In this document: positions 62,224 to 64,000 of the stretch, piece by piece | Layout: every line of letters begins with the position of its first letter | Numbering within the stretch: the stretch's first letter is position 1 | NCBI GenBank assembly: GCA_964415175.1 | Contig: CAYPYG010000001.1 | Span: 62,001-126,000, forward strand | From: UBA2231 sp964415175 | Lineage (GTDB): Bacteria; Elusimicrobiota; Elusimicrobia; Elusimicrobiales; UBA9959 | Length of the DNA stretch: 64,000 nt | Direction: 5' to 3' | Program-made: the position numbers and the translations under genes | Notes under the pieces: generated by a model | What the model saw: only the letters and a program-made list of their open reading frames with translations | What the model was told of the DNA's origin: nothing | Databases searched by the model: none

Positions 62224-64000
62224 ATGGAAAAAGCCCTTCCCCGGGCCGCTCTCTCCTCTCCCGCGGTATACGCCGCGGCGGGCTTCGTGCTCTCCCTTTT
62301 CGCCGTCCTCGTCGGCTTCTACGCCGGGGCCGCGGTCTTCCTACCCGGGACCTCGTCCGTGCTCACCCTGGAACTGGCCGCCTCGCTGCAGTCCGGCTCG
62401 CGTTCCGGCCTGCTCCTGCTCTCGTCCGTCCTCCTGCCTTTCTCGCTGCTTTTCTTCTACCTGCTGGCCGGAGGCTCTTTCGCCGGGACGCGGACCTCGG
62501 AGCGCACCCCGGCCGAAAAAGCCGTTTCCGGAGCCGTCTTCTCCCTTTTCGCTCTTTTCCTGGGATTTTACTCGGGGGCGCTGCTCTTCGCTTCCGCTTC
62601 CTATCCCGAGCTGGGACCGGCCGTCATAAGACGGGTCCACGGGGAGGCCCTGTTGAGCCTGGTCTCGCATTCGGCCCTGGTCCTGCCGCTCTCCCTGCTC
62701 GTCTTCTACGCCCTGGCTTCGGGCGGCCGGCTCCCGTCCGGCGCGCGCCGCCCGGCCGCCGCGCGGCTGCGGGCGGGCTTCGGCCTCGTGGAGGCCATGA
62801 TCTCCATCTTCCTGCTGGCGGTGCTCAGCCTTTCTGTCGCCTATATGCACCGCTACCTGCAGGTGATGATGACGCGCACCCTGGAGAACACCGCCTCCAC
62901 GCGGCTGACGGATTCCATCTTCGAGAAGCTCAAGAGCATCGAGTACCACTATCTCTTCGCCTACGATTCGGCGCAGGCGAATTACGGCCTCGCCGGCACC
63001 TACGGCCCCGTGACCCAGCAGCGGGCCTCCTATCCCTACCGCGGCCTGCTCGACGAGATCACGGCGATCGCCTCGCGTTATTCCGTGGACCGCTGGACCG
63101 TCGAGCTGAAGTTCAAGGTCAGGGACGTTTCCGACGTGACCGGCGACGGGCTGACCGGAGACCTGCGCGATTTCACCGACGCCGACGCGAACCTCGTCGA
63201 CGACTACGACGCCACGATACGCTATTACAAGGCCAACGGCGACGCCGATTATTACGACACCTATGTTACCGGCTCTCCGGGCCGGACCGTCAGCGAACTG
63301 CCGGACACCAACCTGAAAGAGGTCACGCTGCGCCTCTACAAGCGCGGCCGCCGGCTGCATTCCAGGACCGAGCTGATCTCCCTGGAAATGCTCAGCGGCA
63401 TAGAGAGCCGCTCCAGCGGCGCCGAGCTCAAGATGCTCGTGGAAGAGCCGGCCAACGATACCTATCTTTACGATCTCATGGAAGCCGGGCGGGCGGCGGC
63501 CTTCGCGGCCGGCATCGCGAAATCCTACCCCGCGGAGGTCATCGCTTACAGGGCCGACGCCGGCTACCCGCTGCGCCTCGCGGGAGAGACGGCGCCGCTG
63601 GCCAGCGTCGGTTTTTACGTCAATTCCATGGCCTCCCCCTCCGACTCGCGTTCGGCGGACGCCTCGGGCTCTTTCGACTTCCAGTCGCTGGCCGTCACCT
63701 CGATCCTGGCGGAGGGCGAGAACCTGCTCTACGCCAAGGCCTCCAAGGACTCCTATTATTCCCCGTTCGCCCAGCGGCGGGTCGTGCTGGACCTCGATCC
63801 CCCGGCGGTCTCCAGCCAGGCCCCTTCCGGGGCGGTGCCGGACCTGATGCCCTATGTCGGCGCCGTGCTGTCGGACCAGCCGCTTTCGGCCGGCGCGGCC
63901 GTCTCCGGGATATGTCCCGAGACGGTCTCCTTGCGGGTGAACGGGGCCGCGGTACCCTTCGATTACGACGCGGCCAGCGGCCGCATCTCCTGGCGCGGCG
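62224..64000 (+). CDS. Multi-pass protein with internal prepilin motif and Ig-like part, 3' end missing
   Basis: The frame is open from the ATG at 62224 to the window end (592 codons). Residues 12-75 and 98-168 are two similar membrane hairpins (VLVGFYAGAAVFL and LFLGFYSGALLFA), an internal duplication. Near residue 184 the sequence GFGLVEAMISIFLLAV has the prepilin/pseudopilin N-terminal pattern (Gly, hydrophobic, Glu+5), followed by an exported region with Ig-like repeats (LDLDPPAVSSQAPSG near 525). In ordinary pseudopilins this motif is at the N-terminus. A separate start near 62740 cannot be excluded, but none with a ribosome site is seen. Confidence 0.65.
   Translation, partial: MEKALPRAALSSPAVYAAAGFVLSLFAVLVGFYAGAAVFLPGTSSVLTLELAASLQSGSRSGLLLLSSVLLPFSLLFFYLLAGGSFAGTRTSERTPAEKAVSGAVFSLFALFLGFYSGALLFASASYPELGPAVIRRVHGEALLSLVSHSALVLPLSLLVFYALASGGRLPSGARRPAAARLRAGFGLVEAMISIFLLAVLSLSVAYMHRYLQVMMTRTLENTASTRLTDSIFEKLKSIEYHYLFAYDSAQANYGLAGTYGPVTQQRASYPYRGLLDEITAIASRYSVDRWTVELKFKVRDVSDVTGDGLTGDLRDFTDADANLVDDYDATIRYYKANGDADYYDTYVTGSPGRTVSELPDTNLKEVTLRLYKRGRRLHSRTELISLEMLSGIESRSSGAELKMLVEEPANDTYLYDLMEAGRAAAFAAGIAKSYPAEVIAYRADAGYPLRLAGETAPLASVGFYVNSMASPSDSRSADASGSFDFQSLAVTSILAEGENLLYAKASKDSYYSPFAQRRVVLDLDPPAVSSQAPSGAVPDLMPYVGAVLSDQPLSAGAAVSGICPETVSLRVNGAAVPFDYDAASGRISWRG

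Overview
The window is GC-rich bacterial DNA with dense, short-spaced genes. Lipoprotein signals, a TPR plus beta-barrel outer-membrane protein, two CsgG-like proteins and an alpha-2-macroglobulin point to a Gram-negative (diderm) cell. The mix of an Ehr-type hydrogenase-related complex, a bacterial deoxyhypusine-synthase-like protein, prepilin-like genes and many short extracytoplasmic proteins fits Elusimicrobiota best. That placement is inference from gene content; there is no rRNA or marker phylogeny in the window.

Layout. 1-6 kb: the 5' part of a GH13 glycosidase, a Cache-only membrane sensor, an RlmD/RumA-type RNA methyltransferase, two exported proteins of unknown role, and an IspH reductase fused to a UbiA-like membrane domain. 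6-9 kb: ECF-like sigma factor, tRNA-Val, OPT transporter, tRNA-Asp. 9-12 kb: an ArsR-controlled operon on the minus strand (ArsR, a 51-residue Cys-rich protein, a membrane-anchored winged helix, ABC ATPase, ABC permease, His-rich lipoprotein). 12.1-12.65 kb holds no convincing gene. 12.6-23 kb: spermidine-synthase-like membrane fusion, ankyrin/glycan-binding exported protein, RF3, secreted alpha-amylase, DHS-like enzyme with a structured leader, a cyclic-nucleotide-binding protein, MsrA, OsmC and a cyclophilin lipoprotein. 23-30 kb: a likely exopolysaccharide locus (receiver, HEAT protein, PgaC-like GT2, tandem phosphatase; then DgkA-like kinase, exported TIM-barrel-like protein, TPR/beta-barrel porin on the other strand). 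30-42 kb: HMCES/YedK, PAS-GAF histidine kinase, lipoprotein, HtpX, a candidate non-coding RNA, DinB and a 1964-residue alpha-2-macroglobulin. 42.5-49.7 kb: a six-gene operon related to group 4 hydrogenase/complex I whose catalytic subunit lacks the usual NiFe cysteines. 50-53.4 kb: TPR and CsgG-like proteins, PAS protein, RadC, M28 peptidase. 53.4-55.2 kb: an AT-richer insert of two membrane-protein genes separated by diverged repeats. 55-64 kb: TMTC-like protein, a paralogous pair of exported proteins, CsgG-like protein, an exported coiled-coil ClpP-like protease, and a truncated multi-pass protein with an internal prepilin motif.

Four related palindromes (1510-1606, 17706-17800, 42464-42515, 49891-49983), all starting with GGGGACG and all with a TATAATAAA-like flank on the same side, look like one REP/RAYT-type mobile family. 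Two of them supply the stop codon of the adjacent gene. A second theme is translation start: several genes have a -10-like hexamer ending only 5-7 bases before the start codon, suggesting leaderless transcripts. Both themes, the Ehr-like complex, the candidate RNA at 35.1 kb and the repeat-flanked insert at 54 kb are the parts most worth following up.
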